Assembly (NCBI GenBank): GCA_001600615.1 | Contig: BCKK01000001.1 | Location: 2,271,082-2,335,081, forward strand | Direction of reading: 5' to 3' | Source of the DNA: Dioszegia crocea | Lineage: Eukaryota; Basidiomycota; Tremellomycetes; Tremellales; Bulleribasidiaceae | Length of the DNA: 64,000 nt | In this document: one piece after another, positions 11,896 to 27,295 of the stretch | How positions within the stretch are numbered: position 1 is the first letter of the stretch | Layout of the letters: the number at the start of each line of letters is the position of its first letter | Program-made: the position numbers and the translations under genes | Notes under the pieces: generated by a model | Database searches by the model: none | Told to the model about the DNA's origin: nothing | What the model saw: the letters and a program-made list of their open reading frames with translations, nothing else

Positions 11896-13404
11896 ATGTC
11901 GTCGTCGAGCCGGCCGCAATCAGTCAGGGGGCTGTACAGTATGTCGATGCTTCTATCGATGCAATTCAGAGGCTGACAGACCAGCACCTCCAGCTGAGGA
12001 ATGGGTATTCCTACCCCCCTCCGTTGCCCCTCCCTCCACCTCGACATCTACACCATCCGCCCCCGTCCATCTCCCCACTCCCTTCTCCTCCTCATCCCCA
12101 CTCAATGATCCTGAAGATTCAGGCCTCAAGGGCATGTACGGTTATGGCCCCCTTCAATTATTCGCCGCCGAGTACTTCTCGACCGCCCTCGGTATGCCAT
12201 TTGAAGTAGGAAAGACCCTCCTGCAGATCGAGTACCGACCCCGGCGGAAGTTCGCTCCTGTAGATATCGCACCTATCGAAGATACGAGCAGACGGGGAAG
12301 CAAGACGGAAGAGGCAGAAGTGGAGGATGAGGATGCTGCAGCGGCGTACTTCTCCGACCGGCTCTCAACGGAGACATACCTACCACCCCCGGAACAGGTC
12401 CTGCCTGACGTCACGGTCGATCCTTCTACTGGCTACATTGCCGATCCCGAACCCACCTGGTTGCTCAAAGATGACTTTGAGATCTCCAGGGGTAATGGCG
12501 TCTGGGGTATGATCCGCCGAGTGAGGTATACCCCTTCTGAGGGTCTGCCGTCTCTATGGAAAGCCCAGATCATCACTACTGTCCATTCCCTCGTTTCCAA
12601 CATCCTACAACCGAGTATCCACGCTACGATATCGTCATTCTCGCCTAGCCCTACCAATCCAGATATCCCCCTGACAGCACTGCCCCACCCTGCCCTACCG
12701 CTAGGCATCCAAGTCGCATCGCACCTCCTCACCCACCTCCTTCTCTCTCCGATGGAGGTGCTACGGACCAGACTCATCGCCATGCCCTCTCTGCAATCAA
12801 CACCTTCCTCCGTATCCCTCTTCAACCGGATGGTCAGCCACGAAGGCGGTCTGTCGTCAATCTACCTCCATCCCAATCTCCTCTTCCCAGCCATCATTGA
12901 ACACACCCTTCGACCTCTTCTCACCCTCTCCATCCCCATCCTACTCGAACGCCAATTCTCAATCTCGCCAGATATCTCCCCCATCACCTACAGTCTATGC
13001 GATCTTTCTCTCAATCTCGCATCCCTCCTCATCCTCCTTCCCATCGAGACGGTCCGACGGAGGCTGCAGGTCCAATCTCGAGGTGGTGACAAGGAGCGGA
13101 TACGCACAGTCGTGAAAGTCCGGGATGCCGAGTATGTCGGTATGGTGGAGGCAATGTGGCGGATCGTGACGGAGGAAACAGGCGTGAGGAGGAGGAGAGT
13201 TATGAGTGAGAAAGATGAGGGTGGGATAGTGGCGGGTCTTAGGCAACTATACCGAGGGGTGAGTCTGGACCTTGATTTGATGGAATCAAGCTAATGGTAT
13301 AGTTCGGCATGGCAGCGACGGCTCATGTCACGGTGTTTGGACTGGGTTTGGTCAGTGCGAGTCTGGGCGGGAAGGGATTTGACGGAGGCTGGAAGGAGAT
13401 CTAG
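11896..13404 (+). CDS. UGO1: mitochondrial outer-membrane carrier-like protein, UGO1 family
   Basis: Modified solute-carrier-fold protein that in yeast links Fzo1 and Mgm1 during mitochondrial fusion (SLC25A46 is the animal relative). Start ATG 11896 gives MSSSSRPQSVRGLY, then an intron joins to TPPAEEWVFLPPS. The segment ALGMPFEVGKTLLQIEYRPR matches the family's conserved 'P-x-E-V-G-K-T-L-L-Q-x-x-Y-x-P-R' region. A degenerate second carrier repeat follows (HLLLSPMEVLRTRLIAMPS and LILLPIETVRRRLQVQSR, each like Px[DE]xxxxR). The last intron joins RQLYRG to FGMAATAHVTVFG, and TAG is at 13402-13404. An acidic insertion (about residues 90-130) separates the two halves. The family call is good; the fusion role is by homology. 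Confidence 0.8.
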
Positions 13405-13945
13405 CGCATTTGCAGATAAGAGTATGTTGACACATGATACATCTCACTTGGGAGCAGGTTTGCGGAGGATCGCCTACTGTACCTTATCGAGATCTTAGAG
13501 TGATATTTACCGGGTCTCCTGTCCGTGAGGGTGGTCTAATATTGGCATCGCATCAATTACGAGCGCTTCCTCTGCTACATCATCCCGCACAAGTCCTGCC
13601 ACGCCTGCAATCTGTCATGGTCTCCCGAGCATGAGAATCCGACCCGGTCTACACACACCCGTCTGGTTCCGCCGGAATGCGTTTCAGGATGTTTCAGATT
13701 TTCGGTGGTAAAAGTGAGCACCTTCCCAAGGCATACAGCGAGATTACAACAGAGCCACTCACTCAGCTACCCTCAGCTCGGTAGTGGTCACTCACCCTCT
13801 GCTACGCGCATCAAAATAGCTACCCAAAGGACCCCCTGGGTATCACCAAGGCCACGTCACGGTCACATCAGCAAACTTCAACTTCAGCGGCCAAATCATC
13901 CCTTCACTCGACCAATCACACTTCATTCGACCACCGTCTGCTATC
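13405..13945. other. intergenic region, no gene seen
   Basis: About 540 bp between the UGO1-like gene and the F-box-like gene, both on the plus strand. Short ORFs only. Confidence 0.5.
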
Positions 13946-15110
13946 ATGGCACCAGTGGAGCTCCTACCAGAGCTGTGGTCCAAAATTATAGAGCTTCTTG
14001 TGTGCCCCCGTCCTCGTCCGAACGGTGCCAATCCGAGGTCAGCTATACATCAGCCCTCACTGGTGGCGTGTATGAGGGTCAACAAGGTACGCGCTTCTCC
14101 ACGAACCCCTGTTGGATCATACGAGAATCGAGGATCATAATTTGCCGCCCGGAATAGACACTGATCCTGCCCAGCTCTTGAACATCCTTACCGCCCCACT
14201 CCTCTACGAAGTCATCATCACAGACCACCTCCCCTCCCTCATCTATGGCCTCTTCCTCCCTCGAGCAGCACCAGGTATCCCCTCAAAGGAAGAACTCCTC
14301 TCATACAATGTGCGCCTCTTCCTCGAGCACGGCTCCAAAGACCACGCCAGCTACGACTGGATCATGCGAGATGGTCAATCACGTTGGAACCGCGTCGGGA
14401 TGGACGAGAAAGGGTTGCTGGCCCTGTGCGATGAAGAGTGCGACTCCATTGTCTCTGCTACGAGAGCCTTCTCTGGGTTACCCACTCAGAGATACTCCGT
14501 CTCCACTGGAAGTTTTCTGGATGGGCAGGAGGCGCTATGGAAGCGGGTGTCCTCCCGAATGGAAGCGGGTTCCGGAGAGGAACGACAGCGCTTGTGGGCT
14601 GCTCGTGACGCGATCTGCGGTCTCGTCGGATCCCCTTATCCCATGTACTACTGTCACAGAGTTCAGACGGGACCGCTCGTATTCCCTTCGATCCTATGCG
14701 ACAAGGACACCTGGTCTCCCGTCCTTGGGATCCCGACCCATCGCGCGCATTCGGGCATAGACATCCAGCCCCCTCCTCTCGCCGCCCAAACTCAATCCAG
14801 GTGGTATGTCCGGTTCCCTCCGCTCCAATCAGATTCCGACGTAGAGACCGCAATCCAACAGCTCTCGTCCAGCGTTTGCACGTACCTCGTGAACCGGGAA
14901 AACATAATCTCGAACGCAAACGATTCCCAAGTGCAAGCCCGCCGCGCCGCGGTGTCCTCCGTGGACATTTCTCTGTACCTGCCATCCTCCATGTCGTCTT
15001 TGAGGTGGAAACCGGTCGTTCTGGACGCACTCAAACAGGCAGTGTGGAGTACTTTCAACAGGCTGCAAGTCCCGTTTGCGCGTGCCAATAAAGATGTCTG
15101 GAGTCTTTAA
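13946..15110 (+). CDS. F-box-like fungal protein
   Basis: Start ATG 13946 opens MAPVELLPELWSKIIELL, an F-box-like helix, then SLVACMRVNK. The best intron is about 14089-14173 and rejoins in frame at LLNILTAPLLYEVIITD. This gives the usual fungal layout of F-box helices followed by 'LAAPLLYE'. The remaining about 310 residues contain no clear LRR, WD or Kelch repeats. Likely role (family inference): substrate-recognition subunit of an SCF ubiquitin ligase, or one of the many orphan F-box-like proteins expanded in basidiomycetes. Single intron. The long minus-strand ORFs over it are shadows. Confidence 0.65.
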
Positions 15111-15450
15111 GATATCAAGAACGCCCCGGCTTGCGGGGCCTGTGGGTGCACTGCGGACGATCTTTGAGTGAGTCAGACTTCGATCGACCGGGCAAAATAC
15201 AGGTTCGGTCGTCAAGGGGTGCTGGCTGACGGTATACAGATTGCATCCGCAGTCAAATATGGACGAAGGCGAATCTTGAAGGCGGAGGCGGGCTCACCAG
15301 AATCCGGAGATCGAATCAGGTAGCCGTAGTGAAGCATGTGAATATTCGTAGCTCTGATCCGTGACCGCGAGTGCTCTAGCTTTGATGCATGCACACCTAG
15401 CTGGCCGCTGCAAACCGTCACATCCGGTGATCCAATTTCGAGCCGCCGAC
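15111..15450. other. convergent intergenic region
   Basis: 340 bp between the ends of the F-box-like gene and the 5'-nucleotidase gene. Nothing else seen. Confidence 0.5.
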
Positions 15451-18400
15451 CTACTTCCCCTCGCTCACATCCCTCATCCGCCCGTCAATCAATGGACAAA
15501 CAATAGCCAATTCCGCCCCCAGCCGCTTCAGCTCATCCTCACTGCTCTTCTCGATGAACACTGCGCCAGTCTCAGTGACGATCGGCTTTGGCAAGATAGC
15601 TGAGCCCTGAGACCGAAGTTCGTCCCCTCGCTATACTTATCAGCTTTGTTCCTTCCAGCTCAAGAACTAAACTCACGCAATCATCCACATCACTCATGTG
15701 TTCGTTCCTCCCTACAAACAGCGCATCCCGAATACTCCTCCAATCATGCTTGACCACATGTCGCCTCACAGATCCCCAACCTGCAGTACCAGACCGTTCA
15801 GGGAGCGACGCCAAGCTATCCGACATCCCGCCAGCGTCAGATCGACCTGCAAGCGGTGATGGAGCTCGTTCGCTGCGTGATTGCTGCTCTCGTCCGCCCC
15901 AGCCAGCGGCACTGCGAGTGCTGGTAGGTGACGATGTGAGTGAAGATTCGGGCGTGTGATGTTCTTTGCGAGCGCGGGAGAGGACGCCGTCTGTCCGTGT
16001 TGAGAGATGTGTTTCGTGTGCATCCATCAGCTGTTTGTGTCGGAAGATGTAGGCCGATCCTGGGACATCAGCTGAGCTGGGGGCGTTCTGAGCCGAGAGG
16101 ACAGCTTGAGAGCTATGGAGCAGGTAAAAGACTCACCTAGTAGGAAAGACCGGATGATACTGCTCATGATTTGCCCATTCTCGTCGTCCACTATGAATTT
16201 CCGGTTTTTGAGCCCCTCGAACCCGTCGTAGCCTTGCGCCATATACTCTCGGGTGATCTAGGATATCAGCAAGATACTCAACCACAGTAGCACTGTAAGC
16301 TGCTTTTCAAGCTCGGTATACGGGTCTGAGCGCCGATGCCCCACAAACCCATACGATCGACAGGCTGAACTCACCACACGATACACCCTGCTTCCGTCCC
16401 GCTTCACCTCTTCTCCCAGTTCAACCCCCCTTTGATTGACCTCCACCCTCGTCCCATCTTCCTGTTCCACAAAATTCACCATGTCCCCCGGATGTTCAAT
16501 CTCATCCGCATCTTCATCGCCTATGGGATTCTTGACCAGGTGGATCGATTTGATGCGCTTGTTGGGTGGGAGAAGGTGGTCCCATTGTACAGCAAGACCT
16601 GCTACGATGGGGAAGCGGCTATGTGCGTCAGCTAAGAGGTTGATGAGAACAGAGGTGAGCTGGAACATACCCTTCTTGCGCGGGCCACTTCGATAGGGCT
16701 GTCTCCAGGACATCCCATATTCCCTTTCCATCCACCTGCTAGATCAGCACGATCCCGCGCGATGTTGAGTTTAGGAGCTCACCTCGATACAGACGACCGG
16801 GTCTTCAAATGGTAGAATCTCTGGCTACATCAGCTCAAAGTCTCGCACATACGATAACGGCCGATCTCACCGAGTATATCGCCAAGAGTGATCTTCCCAG
16901 GCCCATACTGACTATCACCCCTCAACGTCCCTCCGCACAGAAGAACTATGTCCGCTCCGTGGTCCTGGCCGGGTTTGGATGGTGGTATCTCCGCATGTCC
17001 TCCTTTTCGCTCTGAGCCATTCGCATCTTTGCCTACATCCTTGGAAGCGTCAGACGCCTTTTCAATGAAGCCACTGCCGCCCTCAATCCCACTCTCAGCA
17101 TACGCATGGAGCAAAACATCTGCCACCCAGTTTCCTAGTCCTGTCTCTTTGGTGCGCACGAGTTCGGACCGAGCATCAAAGGGTGTGAGTGCGAAACAGA
17201 CGGGTTTGGATAGTGTATCCGATACGGACGAGAGGAGTGTTGAGATGAGTTCGGTGATGGCGGGAGAAGCAGGAGTGGACGGTGTGACGTAGAGGTGTTC
17301 GCCGGTCATTTTGGAGATTGTCTTTTTCCGGATGGCAGATTCCGACGAGGAGGCACTGAGTGTGAGAGTGGCAGTGGAAAGATCCCTGAAGTCTGTTCCG
17401 GACTTGATGAGATGACAGGCTGTGTCCGCTTCGGTGCCTTTGGCGGAGTGGTCGCCGGAGAAGCCAGTCCAATTTTCTGACGCGCCTTTGCCGATGTAGT
17501 ACATCTAGACGTCAGCTCTCGCAGCTAAAGACACATACATGATCGTGACCCCCGATAATGAGATCGACTCCATGCTCATTGGAATGATCCCCTTCTGACA
17601 CAGCTCCTAAGTCATTACACAGCTTTATGTCCTGATGATCAGCTCAAGTACGATTTGGACATACATTAGGCACACGACAATGAGTCAGAGCAATGATCAT
17701 ATCCACTCTATGTTCGCCGTTTGGATCCCGAAGCTCTTTTGAGAGATCCCGAGCTATATCTGCCATATCCCGATATGTGAAGTGCTCTGGCCATGATGGA
17801 ATGGTCGCTATCCAATCTCTACGATGTCAGTGTTGAAAGAACACATACTCACTGTTCAACAAGACCGATGACTCCTATTCTGACACCACATCTCTCCGTC
17901 ACCCAAAATCGATGTAAAGGCTTGGGCGTAGTACCTGTCGATTCATCGACGATATTTGAAAGAAGCCAGGGGAACGTGGTACTTTCAAGTAGCTTTGTGA
18001 GATGGGGGAATCCTTCAACGTTAGCTAGACTCCAAGATATCAAGGAGGAACTTGCCAAAGTCAAAGTCGTGGTTTCCTATACACGCACAATCGATATTCA
18101 GCGCGTTCAAGACAGGCACCATATGACTACCCCGCGTTACCGAGCTCTCCACGCTGGGGTTGAAGACATCACCAGCAAAGAGAACAAGTCCCTCCTTTGA
18201 AGGTGATTTCTCATCACCATCTATCCCTCTCTCGTTCATGAATCGACCTGAGCTACTAGAGCTGTTTGCTGTTGGCGTATCGGCCCATTTCTCCCGGTGA
18301 GAGTAAAGGAGTTGGCCGAATTGAGCAACGTTGATCTTGTCCTCCTCGCCATCGGCCTTCTTGCCCGATTTATCGATCTTCCTTTCGGGCGCTCCTGGTT

Positions 18401-18464
18401 GAGGGACATATTTCTGAGACACCCGATAGACGTCATTGAAGCAGAGGATGGGCAGGGTGGACAT
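15451..18464 (-). CDS. 5'-nucleotidase/UshA-type metallophosphoesterase
   Basis: Two-domain metallophosphoesterase of the 5'-nucleotidase family. The N-terminal catalytic domain shows the metal-binding blocks in order: CFNDVY, LFAGDVFNPS, IGNHDFDFG and IIGGHDHMYYIGKG. The C-terminal substrate-binding domain follows (GLGNWVADVLLHAY; DIVLLCGGTLRGDSQYGPG; GRFPIVAGLAVQWD). Start ATG is 18464 (MSTLPILCFNDVY). No signal peptide or membrane segment precedes it, so a cytosolic enzyme is likely. About ten short introns. A divergent non-catalytic tail follows the second domain, rich in Ser, Pro and Arg, and the last exon ends ..RDVSEGK with TAG at 15451. The exact substrate (nucleoside monophosphate, UDP-sugar or other) cannot be read from sequence. 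Divergent from PRP43 across 215 bp. Confidence 0.9.
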
Positions 18465-18679
18465 GATGAGATGGATGGTGAAGTCATGGATGTCGATGCG
18501 GCCTATGGCATTCTGAAACGTGTGGAGTCCCCGGAAATAGAACTGAACCCGGACACATTGGAATCCGGCCGGACACCCCGGACAGTCGGAGGTTGCCGCC
18601 GCCACCCAGAATTTTGCGCTGATTGCGATGGAGATCTTGACTAAATACTGTACAATACACCTTACTCACCCTATATTCC
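18465..18679. promoter_or_regulatory. bidirectional upstream region of nucleotidase and PRP43
   Basis: 215 bp between divergent ATGs, so the two genes must share promoter space. Confidence 0.4.
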
Positions 18680-21314
<2,635 letters not shown>

Positions 21315-21652
21315 GCGGGTTTTGGAGAGCAATCGTGGTGGCGTGGAGTTGGCCCTGCCGGGGCCGGTATCTTCTGTAGAGATGTAGCTTTGACTGCGTG
21401 ATGGAGAAGGCGACACCCAGAAATCCAAAGTGGCAGTCGGGGAGATGATGTCTCGATTATGATGACCGTGCTTAGGAGTGAGAAGTTTGACGCTTATACA
21501 GAGCCTGTGACGCATAGGCGTGTGAGGGCCGCAGCAGTCGTGATAGCAGCGATGCATATCTGCAAGCCCCATGATCCTGAGTAGACCACTGATGCACCAC
21601 TGATATATCTCGCGTGAATGCATTCCATCGTGCCTCCGTCCCCCTCCAAAGA
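21315..21652. other. convergent intergenic region
   Basis: 338 bp between the 3' ends of PRP43 and PRP40, two splicing-related genes. No further gene seen. Confidence 0.5.
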
Positions 21653-23840
21653 CTAGATCTCCCCTTCCTCCACCTCTCCTACCTCCTTTTCGTCCCCTGC
21701 ACCACTATACCCAGCCGACGACATCCTCATTCGCTGCTGCGTCAGCTTTACCCAGCTACATCATGTCGAAAACTCACCTTAGTGTCTCGATCATCACCCT
21801 CCACACTCCTCCTATCCGCGCCTTTACTATCCCGCTTCCGTTCCTTATCCCTTCGATCGTCCTTATATCCACTATCACGCCTATCCTTATCGCGCCTCCC
21901 GCTTGCGCCCTCCCGATCATACTTGTCCCTCCTGCCTTCATCCCTGTATTTGTCCTTCTTCCTCCCCTCGTCCCTGCTTCTCCCCCCATCCATTGGGTCG
22001 TCCTCACCCACGTCCCTCTTCCTAGACTCGCGTCGGCTACTCTCAGCCTCAGCCTCGGCAGCTTCTTGAATCTTCTCCTGCTCAGTCAGCGGAACATCCA
22101 ATCAGAGCTCAAACTCACCTTCATCCGCCTGATGTACTTGTCGAATGCAGATTTACGATCCTCCTCCGATTCAACATCCTTGAACTCGGGCAAGTCCTGG
22201 AAGAGAGGCAAGGCATCATCATAGCTCATGTCAACAGTGACTTTGGTGGACTTCATGGCGTATCTCAGATCGTCGATCCTGTGTCGTCGCTTCCGCTCTG
22301 CTCTGCGAATCTCATCGGCGGCGGCTTGTTTGAGTTTGTTGGTGAGCTAAAGTCAGCGTTGGCAGTATAGTAGTACGTACCATAGCATGGACATCCCGTC
22401 TGAGCTTGGCGTCAATCATCGTCTCCAGATGCGCCTCCTTGATCCATTCTTCAAACTCTTCAGAAGTCGTCTCTGCCACCACAGTCTTGCCCACCCCTTC
22501 TAGACCCCTCGTGATCTTATCCGCCGCCCGATCCGTCTCCTCGCCCAAATCATCCACCGCGTCCATCCACAGGTCCAACGGATTGGATCCGCTCTTCCCA
22601 AGAAGATTGTGATATCGCTCATCCGCCTTGATGCTGGGGTAGAGATCCATCCACTTTGCAGTGCTTGTCAACTCTCCCTTCTCCCTCAATTCGTGGAGCA
22701 ATTCCTTAAAGCCGTCTCTGGCCTTTCGAGCCTGGCGTATCTTCTGGATTCGAAGCTTTCGCGATTCCTCCTCGTGCTCCTTCTCCAGCTCCGTGGCGTA
22801 ACTGTCGTACACCACGAGAATATCCACCGTGTCAATCTTTTCCAGATCAGCATCGGCTTTGAATGCCTCGCTGGAAACAACTAGATCGTGCGCTTGACGC
22901 CAGCGCGTCGAGACTGTGATGTCGAGAGTGCGGATGAGGGATGCGAGGACATTGATGTTTCTGCTTCTTAACTCTCTCGCTTGAGTTTCCTCCTTCAACC
23001 GCAAATCCCGCGTATACGCCTCGAGGATAGCCTCCCTTTCGTCCGGTTTCGCCGACAGCCAGTGCCTCTCCCTGGCAAACACCTTGTCTGCCGTCTGCGT
23101 CGTGCTCCAGCTCTTGATTGCGCCAGACGCGGCAAATAGAGCCAAGAGAGCAGGACGAAGCTTCTCGACTCGTTCCGCCTTAGCCGCCATGCGGTCATCA
23201 ACGATTTTCCGCTGATACTTTTCGAACGTCGCCTTTTTCTCGGCGGTAGTCTCGAGAGCTTTGTACAGCTCGTGCGTGATGATTTTTCGAAGGGTGTCTT
23301 CCCACGTCGAGTGCTCGTCGATGTCGTAGAAGGCGAGGAGTTTCATGAACGCCTCCTCGGCCGCTTCGTACTTGAGAAACCCACCAATGGGCCACTTGGG
23401 AGGAGGGGTTTTGGCTCGAGGAGGAGCGGGAGCGGAGTAAGCCACGAGAGCATTATCATGACGCGGAGATGGGGAGGGTGTAGGGGTCCGAGGGGGAGGC
23501 GTAGGACTATCATCAGCTACAGCTGGAGTCACACTCACCTTGGCAGTCCCTTTTCACGCCTCATTTCCCTTTCCTCCTTATACGCCTCATCCCTCTCGAC
23601 CTTCTTCTTCAGCCTGACGAGCTCATCCGGCAACTCCCACTTGGTCTCTTTGGTGTAGCTATTGACATAATATGGCCTGTCTTTACTGGTGTACTGCTTC
23701 CAGTCGGTTTTCGCCAGAGCGCGCTCGAAGGGTGTCCGCAATTCGTCGGGCTTCTCCCAGACGGACTGCTTAGTCTTGGAGTTGGACCAGTAGGTCCTGC
23801 CCTCGCTGTTCTTATACTCTGACCAGAGGGTGTCGGGCAT
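21653..23840 (-). CDS. PRP40: U1 snRNP-associated splicing factor PRP40
   Basis: Bridges the 5' and 3' splice sites in the commitment complex. Two tandem WW domains occupy about residues 1-80 (LWSEYKNSEGRTYWSNSKTK with W...P; then WKQYTSKDRPYYVNSYTKE). A Pro-rich linker (PTPPPRTPTPSPSPR) follows, then FF-domain repeats (AEEAFMKLLAFYDIDEHSTW; HWLSAKPDEREAILEAYTRD; HNLLGKSGSNPLDLWMDAVDD). The C-terminal region is highly charged (Arg/Asp/Lys/Glu), as in metazoan homologs. Introns join GLPR to SPTPPP, and the last exon reads QRMRMSSAGYSG to EEGEI with stop at 21653. The start ATG at 23840 is 165 bp from the divergent p47 gene. Confidence 0.95.
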
Positions 23841-24005
23841 GGCGGAGTATATAGGGGATGTACAGTGAGGCGAAATAGGGCGAATTTACAAAGTCTCTTT
23901 GGCGGAGAACATCCCCGGAACCTCCGGCAGCGGCGATCTCCGCCTTGGTTGTGTGACGCTCGCGACGCCCCTGACTCCACATTCCTTACTACCTTCTACT
24001 CTATC

Positions 24006-25668
24006 ATGCCAGGTCTTAATCCAACTCCACAAGGTATATAGTAGTCACGCTTGAGGAGGGGACAGAGCTCATATTAGACTACGAACAATTCATCGAAATC
24101 ACAGGTGCCGATCGGTCCGCCGCCACACATTTCCTCGAGAACGGCACAACCCTCCAGGTAAGTCAGCTATCCCATGCATGAACGTGTCATAACTAAATAG
24201 CGGGAAGCTGACACCCCAGGGAGCCATTGAAGACTTCTTTGCAGCCGGCGAAGCAGGCATTCCTGCAGAGCAAGACGAAGATCTGGACGACATTGAAGGT
24301 GAAGACGATCTGATGGCGGAAGAAGAACAACCCGTGCAGCCGGTAGCTAGCTCTGGCTCCGGCGCGGTCGGTGGGCCTAGGACTCTAGGCGGTCAGGCTG
24401 CTGAGTCAGCTTTGCCCGAAGGATGGGGAAAGAAAGTCAAGAAGACTGGACGAGTTGGAGAGTGGACGTCGGGCGGTTCGGCCAGGCGGCCTGGAGAGTG
24501 AGTCTTTGCCTCTTGAGGTGGATCACGCTGACGTTTAGAATTGCCACTCTTCGCAACACCGTACGTATAAGTCAAGGCACTAGCTGATATCAGGGAGAGC
24601 AACCTCAAGCCCATGATTCCGACTCTGACGATGACGAAGAGAGGAGGAAAAAGGGCGAGAAGGAGCTGTACACTGGTGGTGAAAAGAGGTACGTCAGCAA
24701 TAGACACAGCTGACAGTAGTGGTCTTGCTGTTGAGAATCCTGATCGGGCAAAGAAGGGTCCCCAAGGCATCGTTGAGCAGATCCTCAAGCAGGCTGAAGA
24801 CAACACGTAAGTCGTTGTCAGACTATCGCTGACGACAGTCCTCAGCGTGACGAAGCACCAGCTCGACCCAGCTTCTTTGGCGGATCGGGCAACACCCTAG
24901 GCTCGGAAGACACACCTCCAGCACCCCCCGCCGCCGCACCTCCAGCCCAAGCGGGCCGCTCAAGCTTGTTCGACAGTCTCTTAGGCGGTCTCATGGGCGG
25001 TGCTGCCGCTCCTCCCGCCGAGGAGGAAGAGGAAGAGGTCCAAACTCGCCACCTCATCTTCTGGCGGACGGGATTCTCCATCGAAGACGGACCTTTGATG
25101 CTGTACGACACGCCCGGCAATTCGGAACTTTTGCGCGCGATTCAGAGCGGCCGAGCTCCGCCAAGTCTGTTTGGTGTGCGGTACGGCCAGCCCCTGCAGG
25201 TGGAGGTTGCGCAAAGGACGAATGAGGACTATGCCCAACAGCCAAAGAAGAAGGTAGTTGGGTTTGCGGCTGGAGGTAATAGGTTGGGGAGCGCGACGCC
25301 GGATGTCTCCGCATCCAGCTCGAGTGCGCCGGCTCCACAGCCGGTCAGTCAAGGAGGAAGTACAGGGAGAGTGCCCGAGTTCCAGGTGGACAACACTTTG
25401 CCCACGACAAGTGTGCAATTGAGGTTGGCGGATGGGTCAAAGTAGGTCTAGAAGCGGGAAATGGCTAACCCATAGACTGGTTGCTAAGGTCAACCTTACT
25501 CATACCATCCGAGACTTGCGCAACTTCATCATGGCCGCATCTATCGATTCCAACTCGCGCCCCTTCATCCTTCAAACCACCTTCCCAAGCAAGGAGCTTT
25601 CGGACGAGACGCAGACCATCGAACAGGCGGGTCTGAAGAATGCTGTGGTGGTGCAGAGGTTTTCATAA
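24006..25668 (+). CDS. SHP1: UBA-SEP-UBX protein, p47/Shp1 cofactor of Cdc48/p97
   Basis: Adaptor that recruits Cdc48/p97 to ubiquitinated substrates and regulates membrane fusion and PP1. Start ATG 24006 (MPGLNPTPQ) joins in frame to DYEQFIEITGADRSAATHFL, a UBA-like helical domain, then an acidic stretch. A SEP domain is clear (HLIFWRTGFSIEDGPLMLYD, then ELLRAIQSGRAPPSLFGVRY). The C-terminal UBX domain runs from VQLRLADGSK across an intron to LVAKVNLTHTIRDLRNFI and ends VVVQRFS (stop 25666-25668). The order UBA, SEP, UBX is diagnostic of p47/Shp1. About seven introns, several only 35-45 nt. Confidence 0.95.
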
Positions 25669-25912
25669 AGAGGGAAGTATGGTGTGTATAGAGATGAACA
25701 CCGGCTCCATAGTTCTGCTGCTAGAGTGTAGCGCATTCCAATGTCCTGGGTTGGTCTTGAAGCCTGAGTACTTGATTGGCAAAGGCTGGGGAGCGCTCTA
25801 CAGCTTGAGACGCGGAGATCTTCCGATGTCCGTGGTACAGCCTGCAGCTGCTTGCAAGATCAAAGCTCCTTTGCCTCTTGACATTCTCGCACACTCTCCA
25901 CAGTACATCACC

Positions 25913-26920
25913 ATGCCTATCGGACCCACCCTCCCTCCGCATCTGGCTCACCTAGCGAACAAATCGTCCGCGTCAGAAGGTCCAGAATCAGACGACGAAG
26001 ACACCTACACCCCGGCTCTCCCTCCGCACCTCGCTGCCGCTCGGGTAGTCGCAGGACCAAGCCGACCCCCAGCGCCCATTGCTCGTCCTGAAGCATACTC
26101 ATCACCCTCCCCTCCCCGGATCACTAGCAGACAAGCCCCACCTCCACAAGATGACAGTGACGATGATGATATTGGGCCCCGACCGGAAATGGCTGCTGCG
26201 CCGCAACGATCTGCGGCCGAGGAGTTCAGAGAGCGAGAGGAACGACGCTCGAGATTGAGGGAAGAGGAGAGCAAGCCGAAGACTCTGAAAAGGGAAGAAT
26301 GGATGTTGGTTCCTCCTTCTAGCGGAGTACTATCCAATGGTGAGTCAGACTTTAGGTAAGGACCTAAATGCTGATCGTCTAGTCGACCCGCTCAAGAAAC
26401 GCGCGACGACATTCTCCCGCTCAACCACCGCTACGGGCGAGCCAGTCGATCAGTCTGTATGGACCGAAACTCCCTCCGAGCGCGCTCAGCGACAAGCGGA
26501 TGAAGTGGCGGGTATCAAACGGAGGCCAGAGGCACCCGTGGAGTCGAGCGGAAATAAGGCGTCAGGGGAGGAAAGGAAACGACGGCGGGACGACGAGATT
26601 AGGAATGAGGTGGCTAGGCATACGGTATGTTTCAGGGCTTCACGCCTTTACCTTACTGATGCTCGCAGAAACAAAATCGAGGGCCGTCACTGCTTGAAAA
26701 GCATCAAAAGAAGGATACTACGGCAGATGAACCCAAGGCGATTTGGGACCATGCGCGGGATATGGGAATAACGGGACGGCTCATGAATGAGGATGAGAGA
26801 CAGGCTAAGATCAAGTAAGTCTTTCTGCAAAAGGGTATGGGCAGAGCTGACTATGGCAGAGACGCTCGCGGGCTGAACGACCGGTTCGGGCACGGGAAAA
26901 GTGGAGCATATCAGATCTAA
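25913..26920 (+). CDS. GPALPP motif / DUF3752 protein
   Basis: Conserved eukaryotic family of unknown molecular role (GPALPP1 in vertebrates). The N-terminus MPIGPTLPPHLAHLANK and a second block ALPPHLAAAR carry the repeated 'GPxLPP' motif. The middle is Pro/Ser/Asp-rich and disordered. The C-terminal DUF3752 region is assembled from the last exons (EEWMLVPPSSG; RATTFSRSTT; AIWDHARDMGITGRLMNEDE; GLNDRFGHGKSGAYQI). Introns join VLSN to VDPLKKR, then VARHT to KQNRGPSLLEKHQ, then KIK to DARGLND. TAA at 26918-26920. Follows the p47 gene in the same direction, 244 bp downstream. Confidence 0.9.
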
Positions 26921-27295
26921 TCATAGCCTCGATGCCACTGTATGACATTGACCACACACCAGGCCGATGGGGATCCCTTCCTCTGATCAGACCATGAGCC
27001 TCCGTTCGTCGCTATTCTCGTCTGACGGTACGCAGGACCTCGTGGGCGGCAAAATTGCACTACAATAATACACGTAGATGTATCAACTTTCCGGCGGTCC
27101 CGTCACGCGTCATCCCTGTTCCCTGCGTCGCCAGTCTTCCCGGTCCCTTCCAGCAGACTATGGTCGACTGCGGATACGACATTGTGGTCTTATCGATCGT
27201 CCACGTCGTTTGGATGTGGAACCACGAAAACCCTACCAGCGAAGTGAAAGATGTCACGCACGCCAATATATCTACCGCCCTGATCGGACGGACGG
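26921..27295. other. intergenic region, no gene seen
   Basis: About 375 bp between the GPALPP gene and the unknown gene at 27296. Overlapping short ORFs only. Confidence 0.45.
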